64,000 nt of DNA, taken from a virus. The stretch lies in the IMG/VR virus record IMGVR_UViG_3300010413_000014, positions 1 to 64,000 of that record; one strand, written 5' to 3'. Below, in pieces: positions 42,463 through 50,891 of this stretch (position 1 is its first letter; every line of letters starts with the position of its first letter). A program made the translations under genes and the position numbers. The notes under the pieces are model-generated. The model saw only the letters and a list, made by a program, of their open reading frames with translations. It did not search any database and had not been told where the DNA came from.

Positions 42463-44172
42463 TCAATTCCTATTAGAGTTAACAATTCTCTTTAAAACTG
42501 CTTTAAGTCCACTATCACTCTTCAAGATATCTTTCCCTTTATTGATCGCTTCAGTTATAGCTTCCTTCTCTTGAAGCATCAAATACATATCCCAATCAAT
42601 CGTCTCATCATTCAACATAAATGTTGCTGTCATAGACGACTTTTGTCCAGATCTTTCAATTCGACCAATTGCTTGAGCTAAATCTGAGGGACGCCAGGGT
42701 AATTCGAGAATCAATTCATTTGAACAAACCTCTTGCAATCCATCAACTCCTGTACCAGCCGACTGCATATTTGCAAAAAGAAAGATGTCGTCAGATTCAA
42801 TGAATTCGCGAACTATTTTCTGCTTTTTCTTAGGAGCGACTCCACCAGCAATCAACGGACTTTTGAAGTGTGCTGAAAGCTCTTCTAAGGGAGCAGTATG
42901 AAGTGCAAAGATGAGTAACTTTCCTTTATCCGCTTCCTTCCAATCTTTCAGATACTGCTTGATAGCTTTCATCTTTCCTTCGATTGCTAGAGTTCGCAAA
43001 ACATTCATCATAACCAGATGCTCTGCTTCCATTGCCTTCTCAGCTTTATCATCACCCTTCGTTTGTCTAACGAACTCAATCAGATCATTTGTTGCTGCTT
43101 GGTATGCCTTTTTGTTGGAGATTGGAACCTTAATCACTTGTTTTGTGATCTCAGGCAACTCATCCATCACATCACGTTTTTCTCGACGGATATAACAAGT
43201 TTCTCGAAGCTTTTTGTTGAGTTCAAATATATTCGTCGCTCCACTTGTAACCCATCCAAACTTCCCTTTATATCCACCGCAATAACGCATCACAAATTGC
43301 TTCCAATCGTTAGCTATCAACTTCTCCTTACCAATCAACACTAAGAGATTCCAAAGCTCAATAGGCTTGTTCATGATAGCAGTTCCAGTCAACAGTTGAA
43401 TTCGATCAATCTTCTTGACGATTTTTGCTGCAGCCTTTGCTCTTTGAGATTTCTTTTCCTTCAAAAAATGAGCTTCATCGAAGATGACCATCTTCCAATC
43501 AATATCGGCCAATTCAGAGAAATTCACAGTAGCTCCAGTTCCCTGCTTTTTAGCAATGATATCGTAGTTGATGATGATGATATCAGCTGACCAATCGTTC
43601 TGTTTATTTGACTCTATGACTGAGATTGATCGCTTGTTTTTGGTAATCTCAGCCCACTTTTCTGCCCAGTTATATTTCACTGATCCAGGCTCAATAACTA
43701 AGCATGGAAAAGAATTCGTAACCTCAGCATAAAGTATCGATTCAAAGGTTTTTCCGAGTCCAACATCATCTCCATTAATCAAACACTTTTTCTCAAGAGC
43801 AAAGGCTAATGCTTCAAGTTGATATCTTCGAGGAGTATATGCAAAATCCTTCGAATCACACAAGCCTTTTAAATAAGCATAATCAACCTCTGTTCTTTGA
43901 TAATCGTATTCAACCTCTTTAATCTCAGCTTTAACTTTTTGTTGAAAATTATTAGCTTTAATTAGTTGAATGATCCTCGCTTTACTGTAACTATTAACAG
44001 GAATTATCCACGTTTTTAACTCAGGATTCCATCGTGCATTGTAATCACAGTTCTTGATCTGTTTGATGATATCCTCATCATAATCAAAGAAGAGGTTGAT
44101 TGACTTATTTATCGCATCTACTTCATAGAGCCTCAAGCTACCAGAATTTAATGAAGTTAACAAATCTCTCAC
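42463..44172 (-). CDS. SNF2-family helicase (SMARCAL1-like)
   Basis: A 569-residue superfamily 2 DNA translocase. Residues 1-90 resemble a HARP-type annealing domain (ARWNPELKTWIIPV). The motor has Walker A NGDDVGLGKTFES near 138, Walker B/DEAH MVIFDEAHFLKE, motif III LLTGTAIMNKP, and motifs V-VI SAGTGVDGLQ and QAIGRIERSGQK. Such proteins anneal or remodel forks and may aid replication or recombination-dependent repair. The gene overlaps its upstream neighbour by 35 bases. Confidence 0.88.
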   Translation of the reverse strand: MRDLLTSLNSGSLRLYEVDAINKSINLFFDYDEDIIKQIKNCDYNARWNPELKTWIIPVNSYSKARIIQLIKANNFQQKVKAEIKEVEYDYQRTEVDYAYLKGLCDSKDFAYTPRRYQLEALAFALEKKCLINGDDVGLGKTFESILYAEVTNSFPCLVIEPGSVKYNWAEKWAEITKNKRSISVIESNKQNDWSADIIIINYDIIAKKQGTGATVNFSELADIDWKMVIFDEAHFLKEKKSQRAKAAAKIVKKIDRIQLLTGTAIMNKPIELWNLLVLIGKEKLIANDWKQFVMRYCGGYKGKFGWVTSGATNIFELNKKLRETCYIRREKRDVMDELPEITKQVIKVPISNKKAYQAATNDLIEFVRQTKGDDKAEKAMEAEHLVMMNVLRTLAIEGKMKAIKQYLKDWKEADKGKLLIFALHTAPLEELSAHFKSPLIAGGVAPKKKQKIVREFIESDDIFLFANMQSAGTGVDGLQEVCSNELILELPWRPSDLAQAIGRIERSGQKSSMTATFMLNDETIDWDMYLMLQEKEAITEAINKGKDILKSDSGLKAVLKRIVNSNRN

Positions 44173-44377
44173 GCCAAGTAAGAATTCTTACCTCACTTGC
44201 GAAAAAATAAAGAGCTGTATGTTTCTTCTTAGAACTCTTCACAAAGAATCCAGGATGATGCCAAGCTGCTGGATGAATCTCTCCAACTTTAAATGTATCA
44301 TAATCACTCTTGAGAATCTCTATTCTTAATGGATATCGTCTCTTATACCCATACAAACGTTGTTTTGATCGTTTCAT
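44138..44377 (-). CDS. Small basic protein, unknown
   Basis: A 79-residue protein read from ATG 44377 (MKRSKQRLYGYKRRYPLRIE), just after the ThyX-like stop (44379). It is rich in Arg, Lys and aromatic residues and ends FVNFIKFW. The final 35 bases overlap the helicase start in another frame. It may bind nucleic acid; the family is unknown. Confidence 0.5.
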   Translation of the reverse strand: MKRSKQRLYGYKRRYPLRIEILKSDYDTFKVGEIHPAAWHHPGFFVKSSKKKHTALYFFASEVRILTWRERFVNFIKFW

Positions 44378-44378
44378 A

Positions 44379-45071
44379 TTATTGCTTATTAAATTGATTT
44401 TGAGAAAAATTTGCAAGATAGACCTCCAATTCTCTTTTGAATTTTAAGGTACGATTAAATCCGCAAGGTTGAGATTCTCCACAAATCCCATTACGATATA
44501 TACACGAGCGCACTAGCATATTGGCTAGTTCTAGATCAATCTCTCCAACCTCATCTTTAATTCTATTAAAAATCTTTCGAGTGTGATCGGAAGCCTTGTG
44601 ACACAATCTCGATTTAGCCATATCTATTAATGATTGTGCATTAATCAAAAGACTGAGATTAGTTGGAGTGTTGCGACCGCCTCTTGTTTCGATTGCATTA
44701 ATCAATTGATCAAGATCATGATGAAGAGCGATTTCATCATCACTATCTTTTTCTATATGCGATAGATCCTTAATCATATCGCGCAACTCTCTCGCTACCT
44801 CTTCAAGGTTTAAGCCGCCTCCATTACGATCAACTCTATGAGTGAGAGCGAAGGGTTGTGATCCTACATGATGTCTCAATAAATGAGTACTTACATAGAG
44901 CGGAATATTGATACATTCAATCCAAAAGAGTTGAGTGCGAGTTGGTGAATGTTCACTTTTATACATAGATAATAGTGATTGATTACTGCGACCAGCAAAT
45001 GTTGATTCACAAGCTTTGAGCATTAATTCTCTAGTTGTAATCTTAGTTACTTTAACTTCTTCTATATTCAT
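44379..45071 (-). CDS. thyX: ThyX-like flavin-dependent thymidylate synthase
   Basis: A 230-residue protein with the fold marks of ThyX: FWIECINIPLYVSTHLLRHH then VGSQPFALTHRVDR, where the signature RHRxxS reads RHHVGS. NTPTNLSLLINAQSLIDMAK follows, and the C-terminal VRSCIYRNGICGES is typical. Thymidylate synthesis fits with the phage NrdJ. The altered signature (His for Arg) and the inserted HRVDRNGGG segment make catalytic activity uncertain. A related non-catalytic or modified-base role is possible. Confidence 0.65.
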   Translation of the reverse strand: MNIEEVKVTKITTRELMLKACESTFAGRSNQSLLSMYKSEHSPTRTQLFWIECINIPLYVSTHLLRHHVGSQPFALTHRVDRNGGGLNLEEVARELRDMIKDLSHIEKDSDDEIALHHDLDQLINAIETRGGRNTPTNLSLLINAQSLIDMAKSRLCHKASDHTRKIFNRIKDEVGEIDLELANMLVRSCIYRNGICGESQPCGFNRTLKFKRELEVYLANFSQNQFNKQ

Positions 45072-45082
45072 AATCTCTAATT

Positions 45083-45682
45083 TTAGTCTAATCCAAAATA
45101 TAATGCATTACTCAAATCGTTTGTATTTGCATTCTGAAGCTCTTCAATCAAGATTGCTTTAGATTCTTTACAAAGACCGTATCCATATCGAGTATATCGA
45201 TAAGATCGCTCGAATGTTGAAACTGGAAGCACTAAGGGTTTCTCTAGCACTAACTTCTTCAGATGCAAATGCTCAAAGAATAGTGGATGGTATAAACATT
45301 TGTACTCATAACCTCCTTCCTGATTCTCCACTTTGATATATGCGAACTTAGTGATCGAGAAATCAAACTTCTTCAATATCTCTTCAGGTTCTCCGTAAGT
45401 ATTCCGAATCAATTCAACACGAACCTTAGTCTTTGTGTTTAAAAAAGCTTTGGTATTCATATTCTCGTAACTGAATTCGTAGTCATCATGATCCTCATAA
45501 TACTTGACAGCTTCATCAAAATGATCCTCACTCTTGAAGAAGATATCAATATCTTTCATCTTCTCTTGGTTGAAAATATTTTTGAAGCAACCGCCTGCTA
45601 TAAATCCATCATGACCTACCATATAAGTATCTAAGAATCTTATTTGAACGATCTCTAATGGTGACTTTTCAATGAAATCCAT
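45083..45682 (-). CDS. Nucleotidyltransferase-like protein
   Basis: A 199-residue protein with the pol-beta-type signature GFIAGGCFKNIFNQEKMKDI followed by DIFF: a GG helix, then a DxD metal-binding pair, and a later third acidic position (KVRVELIRNTYG). This matches a nucleotidyltransferase family common in phages. Its substrate (tRNA, protein or metabolite) is unknown. It ends 11 bases before the ThyX-like gene. Confidence 0.72.
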   Translation of the reverse strand: MDFIEKSPLEIVQIRFLDTYMVGHDGFIAGGCFKNIFNQEKMKDIDIFFKSEDHFDEAVKYYEDHDDYEFSYENMNTKAFLNTKTKVRVELIRNTYGEPEEILKKFDFSITKFAYIKVENQEGGYEYKCLYHPLFFEHLHLKKLVLEKPLVLPVSTFERSYRYTRYGYGLCKESKAILIEELQNANTNDLSNALYFGLD

Positions 45683-45877
45683 TTATATGCTCATAAAATG
45701 ATTAATAATCCATGCAACCTCAATCTCAAATTCTTTCCAGGTAATTGGAGTTATAATAGCACTCCAAATGAGCGCCACGATAGATAAGATCAGAATTAAA
45801 CTGATCCCCATTATAACTGATATTACCCAAGGAACAAGAAACACTGCATACAACTTTATACTTTCGAGCTTTTTCAT
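45683..45877 (-). CDS. Small membrane protein
   Basis: A 64-residue protein that is nearly all hydrophobic, with two helices (LYAVFLVPWVISVIMGISLI and LILSIVALIWSAIITPI) and an amphipathic end (FEIEVAWIINHFMSI). It lies between the lytic transglycosylase region and other metabolic genes. A holin role is possible from size and location one gene away from the lysozyme-like gene, but nothing specific proves it. Confidence 0.6.
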   Translation of the reverse strand: MKKLESIKLYAVFLVPWVISVIMGISLILILSIVALIWSAIITPITWKEFEIEVAWIINHFMSI

Positions 45878-45902
45878 AGCTAGGTTTGATTTTATGTTAA
45901 TA

Positions 45903-46280
45903 TTAAATTAATTTAAGAGCTTTATATAATCCTTCTTCCAATGCTTCTTCATAAGTATCCCAATGTCCACCTTCATTCGGGCCACTATAATCTGACCAAC
46001 AAATATGAGTTCCTCCACTTATCGTATCTTTTGTATGAGCTTTATTCAACTCCCACATCCACCCAGAAGCATTACAATATACCAGTACTTCAATTTTATA
46101 TATTTCTCGCAATATTTTTTGAAGAAGTGGCTGCTTACATATCCAAGCATAATCATTATCATCAACGCTTCTTATATTAGCCTTATCTATTATTACCCCA
46201 GAACTACTAAACTCTTTTAAACTAATACCTTTCTCTCCAGCTAATCTTGCTGTCTTAAATGAGATTGAAGTCTCTTGCAT
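45903..46280 (-). CDS. Conserved phage protein, unknown
   Basis: A 125-residue protein with text typical of a small family widespread in Bacteroidota phages: DYAWICKQPLLQKILREIYK, a GWMWELNKAH middle and a C-terminal DTYEEALEEGLYKALKLI helix. No enzymatic motif is visible. It lies between the lytic gene and a membrane peptide. Confidence 0.6.
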   Translation of the reverse strand: MQETSISFKTARLAGEKGISLKEFSSSGVIIDKANIRSVDDNDYAWICKQPLLQKILREIYKIEVLVYCNASGWMWELNKAHTKDTISGGTHICWSDYSGPNEGGHWDTYEEALEEGLYKALKLI

Positions 46281-46290
46281 AATCTTAATA

Positions 46291-46794
46291 TTAAATCCTG
46301 AAAGTCGGTATCTCAGGAAGATTGTTTAAATTGCTCTTCACCTTACTCCAATAGATCAATGTTGAGAATTTTCGATCACCATAATAGCCTCCATTCCAAC
46401 AACGAGCTGCTTTTTCAAAATTCCACGAAGGATTGATTGCATTCTGATAATCAATAAACATCTGAACAGACCGATCACAATCCCACCGATCCTTCATAGA
46501 GTACTTTTGATATCCAAGTAATCGATTGACCTCTCTAACCATAATAGGTCTAATTTGCAATTGGCCTGCAGCCTCTTCTGAACTATTGTAAGCAATACAA
46601 CTTCCATTACTCTCAACTTGAATTATGGCCTCTATGAGGAGTTATCGTCGTTGTGATTCGATTCTCCAAGCTCGATCCTCAATAACTTTTCTAAGCTGTT
46701 GAATTGATGTGGTCATATTATTAACATGATCATTAACGACAGCTCTTATGGGGATCAATATGACCAATGCAGCCATAAGCATCAACTTCTTCAT
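46291..46794 (-). pseudogene. Lytic transglycosylase-like gene with in-frame TAA
   Basis: ATG 46792-46794 opens a 50-residue ORF with an N-terminal membrane or signal segment (MKKLMLMAALVILIPIRAVV) and a helix, ending at TAA 46642-46644. The same frame continues as a complete lysozyme-fold domain: LLIEAIIQVESNGSCIAYNS with the likely catalytic Glu, EEAAGQLQIRPIMVREVNRL, and AARCWNGGYYGDRKFSTLIY. No ATG or GTG opens the second part; the first in-frame TTG (46558) lies inside the conserved domain. The intact form would be about 171 residues, a membrane-tethered cell-wall enzyme. Nonsense mutation, readthrough or base error are all possible. Confidence 0.6.
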
Positions 46795-46818
46795 CTTTAT
46801 TAGTTTGAATTATGACTG

Positions 46819-46855
46819 TAAAAATACGAAAGGCTTACCAAATTAGCAAGCCTTT
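46819..46855 (-). promoter_or_regulatory. Terminator and weak host-type promoter
   Basis: Minus strand: stem AAAGGCTTG/TAAGCCTTT-like (46829-46855) downstream of the RuvC-like gene, with CTTG (46847-46850), 20 bases, TATTTTTA (46819-46826) leading to ATG 46794. The hairpin overlaps the promoter. Confidence 0.55.
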
Positions 46856-46879
46856 CATCAATTATTTTCAAAAATATTA

Positions 46880-47461
46880 TCAATATCTATAACTTCGCCT
46901 CAGATATTCACAAATCAACAAACTGTCAACCTTATTATCATCAGGAATAGAGCTTCGTTTACTAGTAGGATCTTTTCTTAAATCAATCCCTGGGAATAGT
47001 GACTGCGCTACTTTTAGTGACGTTGCTTTTGCATCATTCACCATAGTTTTTCCTGTTGACGATGGCACTTTTACGATATCATGTCCACGATAAATTGCAG
47101 ATTGCCACTTTTGTGGACGCACCATTACAATCTCAGCATTCAACATAACTGCAACCATCTTCTGCATACCTGCTGTATATCCAAATGAAAAGTTGTTTTG
47201 AGCAGACCACCCCTCTCGACCATGCACATCCTCAATAGCAGCGACAAATTGGCGTCCCTTATATTTAGAATTGATCTTAAATACTAGATCACGCAGTCCA
47301 GATTCTGAGAATTGAGTCTTCATTTTTGGTTTACCGGTCTTCGAGAGCTCTCCAGTTTCAATCTTCTCTTGAGGCATCGGATAAAAGTCCCAATTTCCAT
47401 CATGATAGATTGTTATGAATCCTTTGGATCCAGGATCAATACCCATTAACACTTTATTCAT
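46880..47461 (-). CDS. RuvC-like Holliday junction resolvase
   Basis: A 193-residue RNase H-fold nuclease. Catalytic acidic positions appear in LMGIDPGSKGFITI (Asp), AAIEDVHGREGWSA (Glu) and IPDDNKVDSLLICEY (Asp pair). It would resolve branched DNA before packaging or after recombination. It starts one base from the SbcC-like gene and is followed by a terminator, so it ends the recombination operon. Confidence 0.85.
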   Translation of the reverse strand: MNKVLMGIDPGSKGFITIYHDGNWDFYPMPQEKIETGELSKTGKPKMKTQFSESGLRDLVFKINSKYKGRQFVAAIEDVHGREGWSAQNNFSFGYTAGMQKMVAVMLNAEIVMVRPQKWQSAIYRGHDIVKVPSSTGKTMVNDAKATSLKVAQSLFPGIDLRKDPTSKRSSIPDDNKVDSLLICEYLRRSYRY

Positions 47462-47462
47462 A

Positions 47463-49460
47463 TCATTGATTTAAGATGAAGCTCATATCATTCTCTTTAA
47501 CGATCTTCAAGACATCACTCCTTACTTCTTCATCTGTGACATGAGTGATAAGTAGTACTGTAAGATCAAAATCAGCGATTGATTTCATCAAGTTTTTCAA
47601 TCCTAATGAATCAACCCCCTCAAATACTTCATCGATACCTAAGAAATTAAGGCCACCATAAGGATGAGTGAGATCAATCATATACTTATTCGCAAGAATA
47701 GATGCAAATAAGATTCGACCACGCTCTCCTCCAGAGAATGAGTTGAAAGATCGCTCTACACCATTACGAATGATACGCGGAGTAATCTCTTCTTTAATAC
47801 TTCCGTCAGCCTTTTGCTTGAATCCTTCGATCTTAATACGGATGTCGCTTTGCATTCTTTCTAATGAGCTGTTACAATGGTACTCAATCGCTCCAAGTGA
47901 TTTGTTTGCAATATACATCTTGAATCGTTTGAAGTTTTCTTTCCATTGGTTCGCTTTATAGATCTCATCGCTCGCGATTCTCACATTTTCTTCATCACTT
48001 GCGATCTCAAGATCTAATTCCTCAATCTCTTCTTCAAGCTCTTTAATGCGGTCATCGTTAGGTTGGACACTTGGTTTCTTTATTGCTTCTTCATCTTCCT
48101 TGATTCTCGCATTCTTGCGCTCAATTAACCTATCGAGCTCAAGCATATCAGATTCATAGTCCTTAATCTCCTTTTTAATTTCCTCAATACCGTCGAGTAC
48201 AGTTTGTTTAGCTCTTTTTAATTCGCGTTGCTTGATATCTTGATCAGATTCTTTTTTAGAGATAGCTCTGGCTTCAGATTCTAAGGTCTTTAGTATGGTA
48301 TTAAGTGTGTTTTTTTCAGCCTTTTCATTCTTCAGCTGCAATTCATATACGGGAAGAAGATCTTTTGCTTTAGCTAATTTTTCCAATCTTTCCTCTCGAG
48401 ATATATCATCATTCTGAATAAACTCATGCTTGCATTTTGGGCACTCAATCGAACCGGCGAGCTTGTTTGAGTGTGTGCGAATAGCGAGATTGATAGTATC
48501 TATTCCACTTTGAGTCTTTTTGATCTTTTCTTCGATCTTTTCAATCTCTTCTTCTTTGCTTTTTATCGCTTTTAGTGACTCTTTGCGCTCCTTATTAAAG
48601 TCAATCACCTCAAAATTTGCCAGATTTTCCTCTGCAGTCTTGAGGGTTTCTTTTAATTTCAATAAATCCTTTTCACTTTCTCTGATCTCGGCGCGCACTT
48701 CCTCCTTGTCACTTTCAGCTTCCTGAATTGCAGATTGATATTCAGCAATGTTATCTTTGATCTGCTTAATAGCCTTCTCCTGCTCTTCACCAATATTGCG
48801 AGCTCTCTCATAAAGCAGAGTTTTTTCTACATTTTCCTTTGTTGCTTTATGAGAAGTGAGATCCTCTTTATAGGTTTCAAGCTTTGCTTCCCAATCTTTG
48901 ATGTCGATCTCATCAATCTTATCGATGATACTGGCATCTGAAAAGCGATTGATCAACTCAACCTTTTCGCGATTACTTGACTTGAAGAAAGATTTAAACT
49001 TTTCTGCACTAATAAAGTAGTAATTGTAAAGATCTTCCTTAGCAATTGCAAACCAACTGTCGATGAAGCGCTTCTTGTCATCAACATTAGAGACTTCAAC
49101 ATCTTTAAATTCATCAGAATCATAGCTACGAGTCTTAATCTCAAGACCATTGCTGCTTTTTCGTTTTAGAATCCAATGAATCCAAAGTATCTCTTTACGA
49201 ATGTCGCAAGAAGCGAATACTTGAATATGCGCTTCATCGTGATTGAAGTTAATTAGCTCTTTATCTAGAACACCCTTGCTGTTAGATGCAGTGATTGCTC
49301 TCTCAACAGCTGTTAATATTCCAGATTTTCCAACTCCATTGGTCTTCTGATCATCATCTGTTCGATTCTCACCCTGTATTTGAAGCGGTTTACGAACAAA
49401 AGTATAATCAAGATCAATGAAGGTCATAAAATTCTTCAAGATTACTCGATCAATTCTCAT
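47463..49460 (-). CDS. sbcC: SbcC/Rad50-like (T4 gp46-type) ATPase
   Basis: A 665-residue SMC-like ATPase. It has a Walker A in the segment KTNGVGKSGILTAVE, long coiled coils with a zinc hook SIECPKCKHEFIQ near residue 345, signature FSGGERGRILFASI and Walker B LNFLGIDEVFEGVDS. With the SbcD-like nuclease it processes DNA ends for recombination. It starts within an ATGA overlap with a 46-residue ORF. Length fits T4 gp46 and phage SbcC proteins. Confidence 0.92.
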   Translation of the reverse strand: MRIDRVILKNFMTFIDLDYTFVRKPLQIQGENRTDDDQKTNGVGKSGILTAVERAITASNSKGVLDKELINFNHDEAHIQVFASCDIRKEILWIHWILKRKSSNGLEIKTRSYDSDEFKDVEVSNVDDKKRFIDSWFAIAKEDLYNYYFISAEKFKSFFKSSNREKVELINRFSDASIIDKIDEIDIKDWEAKLETYKEDLTSHKATKENVEKTLLYERARNIGEEQEKAIKQIKDNIAEYQSAIQEAESDKEEVRAEIRESEKDLLKLKETLKTAEENLANFEVIDFNKERKESLKAIKSKEEEIEKIEEKIKKTQSGIDTINLAIRTHSNKLAGSIECPKCKHEFIQNDDISREERLEKLAKAKDLLPVYELQLKNEKAEKNTLNTILKTLESEARAISKKESDQDIKQRELKRAKQTVLDGIEEIKKEIKDYESDMLELDRLIERKNARIKEDEEAIKKPSVQPNDDRIKELEEEIEELDLEIASDEENVRIASDEIYKANQWKENFKRFKMYIANKSLGAIEYHCNSSLERMQSDIRIKIEGFKQKADGSIKEEITPRIIRNGVERSFNSFSGGERGRILFASILANKYMIDLTHPYGGLNFLGIDEVFEGVDSLGLKNLMKSIADFDLTVLLITHVTDEEVRSDVLKIVKENDMSFILNQ

Positions 49461-49597
49461 ATCATATATGCTTGTTTATATAAAATTTCAACAGTATCAT
49501 AAGCCTCCTGCATCAAAGCTGAGTTAGGGGCTTTGGGATTGGTTTTTCTAAGACCATTATAGATCCGCATAACTTGTCTTCTCCATAGATCTTTCAT
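49457..49597 (-). CDS. Small protein, unknown
   Basis: A 46-residue ORF (MKDLWRRQVMRIYNGLRKTN start) coupled to the SbcC gene by an ATGA overlap. It is basic and helical. No family is recognised. Its tight coupling supports it being a real gene. Confidence 0.55.
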   Translation of the reverse strand: MKDLWRRQVMRIYNGLRKTNPKAPNSALMQEAYDTVEILYKQAYMI

Positions 49598-49615
49598 AGG
49601 TTTGGTTTTTGATGA

Positions 49616-49795
49616 TTATATAATATCTTTGATATTGATAATCGGCTTCATACCATTGATTCCTCCGAAAGCAACTCTATCCTTAATAGAAGGTTTTATC
49701 TGTATTTGATCGTCATCGATACTTAGGATAATTCCAGAGTGAATGTTTCCTGAAAATCTGAATCTAACCTTGATGCCTTTTTTAAGAGTTTTCAT
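49616..49795 (-). CDS. Small KOW/SH3-like protein
   Basis: A 59-residue ORF beginning MKTLKKGIKVRFRFSGNIHS and with GIILSIDDDQIQIKP, a beta-barrel style found in small nucleic acid-binding proteins. ATG 49793-49795 follows the common leader AAAACACAAAGTT. It is the first gene of the SbcC-RuvC operon. Confidence 0.6.
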   Translation of the reverse strand: MKTLKKGIKVRFRFSGNIHSGIILSIDDDQIQIKPSIKDRVAFGGINGMKPIINIKDII

Positions 49796-49816
49796 AACTT
49801 TGTGTTTTTAATGATC

Positions 49817-49891
49817 TAAAGATACGGCTAAAACCTCATTCAGTGCAACTATTTATAAAGAAAAATCCCAATTAAATTAATAATTGGGATT
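49817..49891 (-). promoter_or_regulatory. Terminator and host-type promoter
   Basis: Minus strand: stem AATCCCAATTA/TAATTGGGATT (49864-49891) with a T-tract ends the recA unit. GTTG (49846-49849), 21 bases, TATCTTTA (49817-49824) starts the SbcC operon. Confidence 0.8.
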
Positions 49892-49912
49892 CCTCAGCTA
49901 TATTAAGCGATA

Positions 49913-50890
49913 TTATTTCTTGGATACTTTCTCCACTTTTGCTTTGATCTCTTCAACAAGCTCCGGATTATCCTCTAAAAGCACCCTTAGCTTCGCTGCA
50001 CCTTGAGCAAGATTCTCTCCTTCATATGCGATCCAGGATCCCTTCTTTTGAAAAACTCCAAGTTGTACAGCCACTTCAAATAACACCCCAAGCTCATCAA
50101 TCCCTTTACCATAAACAATATCGTTATCGATGGTTTTAAAAGGAACTCCGATCTTATTTTTAACGATCTTAACATGCTGCTTGAAACCGATCACCTGTTC
50201 ACCTTCACGGATCCACCCCTTACTCTTTATCTCTGCTCTTTGTGAAGCATAGAATTTAAGAGCCTTTCCTCCGGAGGTTATTTTTGTTGGTACGTGAGCG
50301 TTGATTACTTCGCGCAACTGGTTAATGAAGATTACTGTGCATTTATTGTCATTAGCGGGACCAGCAATCAACTTCATTCCTTTTGACATCATGCGAGCTT
50401 GCATAGCCATCTTGGTTTCACCAATCTCACCTTCAAGCTCTGCAAGAGGTACCATAGCTGAGACTGAATCTACGACAATCAGATTCACTTCACCGGTATT
50501 AATCAGAGCTCTGATTGTTTCAAATGCTTGTTCGCCATCTGATGGTTGAGAAATGTACAATTCATCAATATCAACACCTATCTGCTCCGCATACTCTGTA
50601 TTTAAAGCATGTTCTGCATCAATGATCGCTGCAGTTCCTCCTGCTTTTTGAATTGATGCAATTGCTTCCAATGCAAGACCAGTCTTTCCGCAACCAGATT
50701 CAGCATAAAGTTCGATAATCTTACCGACACCCCAACCTCCACCGAGAGCTTCATCCAGGTCCAATCTACCAGAACTGAATGTTTCAGCATTCGTGTGAGC
50801 GTCGCTCATCTTCATTACAACTGGTTCTTTGTAACGTTTTTCTAATGCAGCCATAGCTGCTTCAATTGCTTTGTTTGTTTTCTTTGCCAT
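49913..50890 (-). CDS. recA: RecA recombinase
   Basis: A 325-residue bacterial-type RecA: Walker A ELYAESGCGKTGLALEA near residue 62, AAIIDAEHALNTEYAEQIGV, Walker B NLIVVDSVSAMVPLAELEGE and the loop CTVIFINQLREVI. The usual acidic C-terminal tail is shortened to a Glu/Lys helix. It would catalyse strand exchange in recombination-dependent replication and repair. It starts one base after the SbcD-like gene, in one operon with SbcC-related genes nearby. Confidence 0.95.
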   Translation of the reverse strand: MAKKTNKAIEAAMAALEKRYKEPVVMKMSDAHTNAETFSSGRLDLDEALGGGWGVGKIIELYAESGCGKTGLALEAIASIQKAGGTAAIIDAEHALNTEYAEQIGVDIDELYISQPSDGEQAFETIRALINTGEVNLIVVDSVSAMVPLAELEGEIGETKMAMQARMMSKGMKLIAGPANDNKCTVIFINQLREVINAHVPTKITSGGKALKFYASQRAEIKSKGWIREGEQVIGFKQHVKIVKNKIGVPFKTIDNDIVYGKGIDELGVLFEVAVQLGVFQKKGSWIAYEGENLAQGAAKLRVLLEDNPELVEEIKAKVEKVSKK

Positions 50891-50891
50891 C

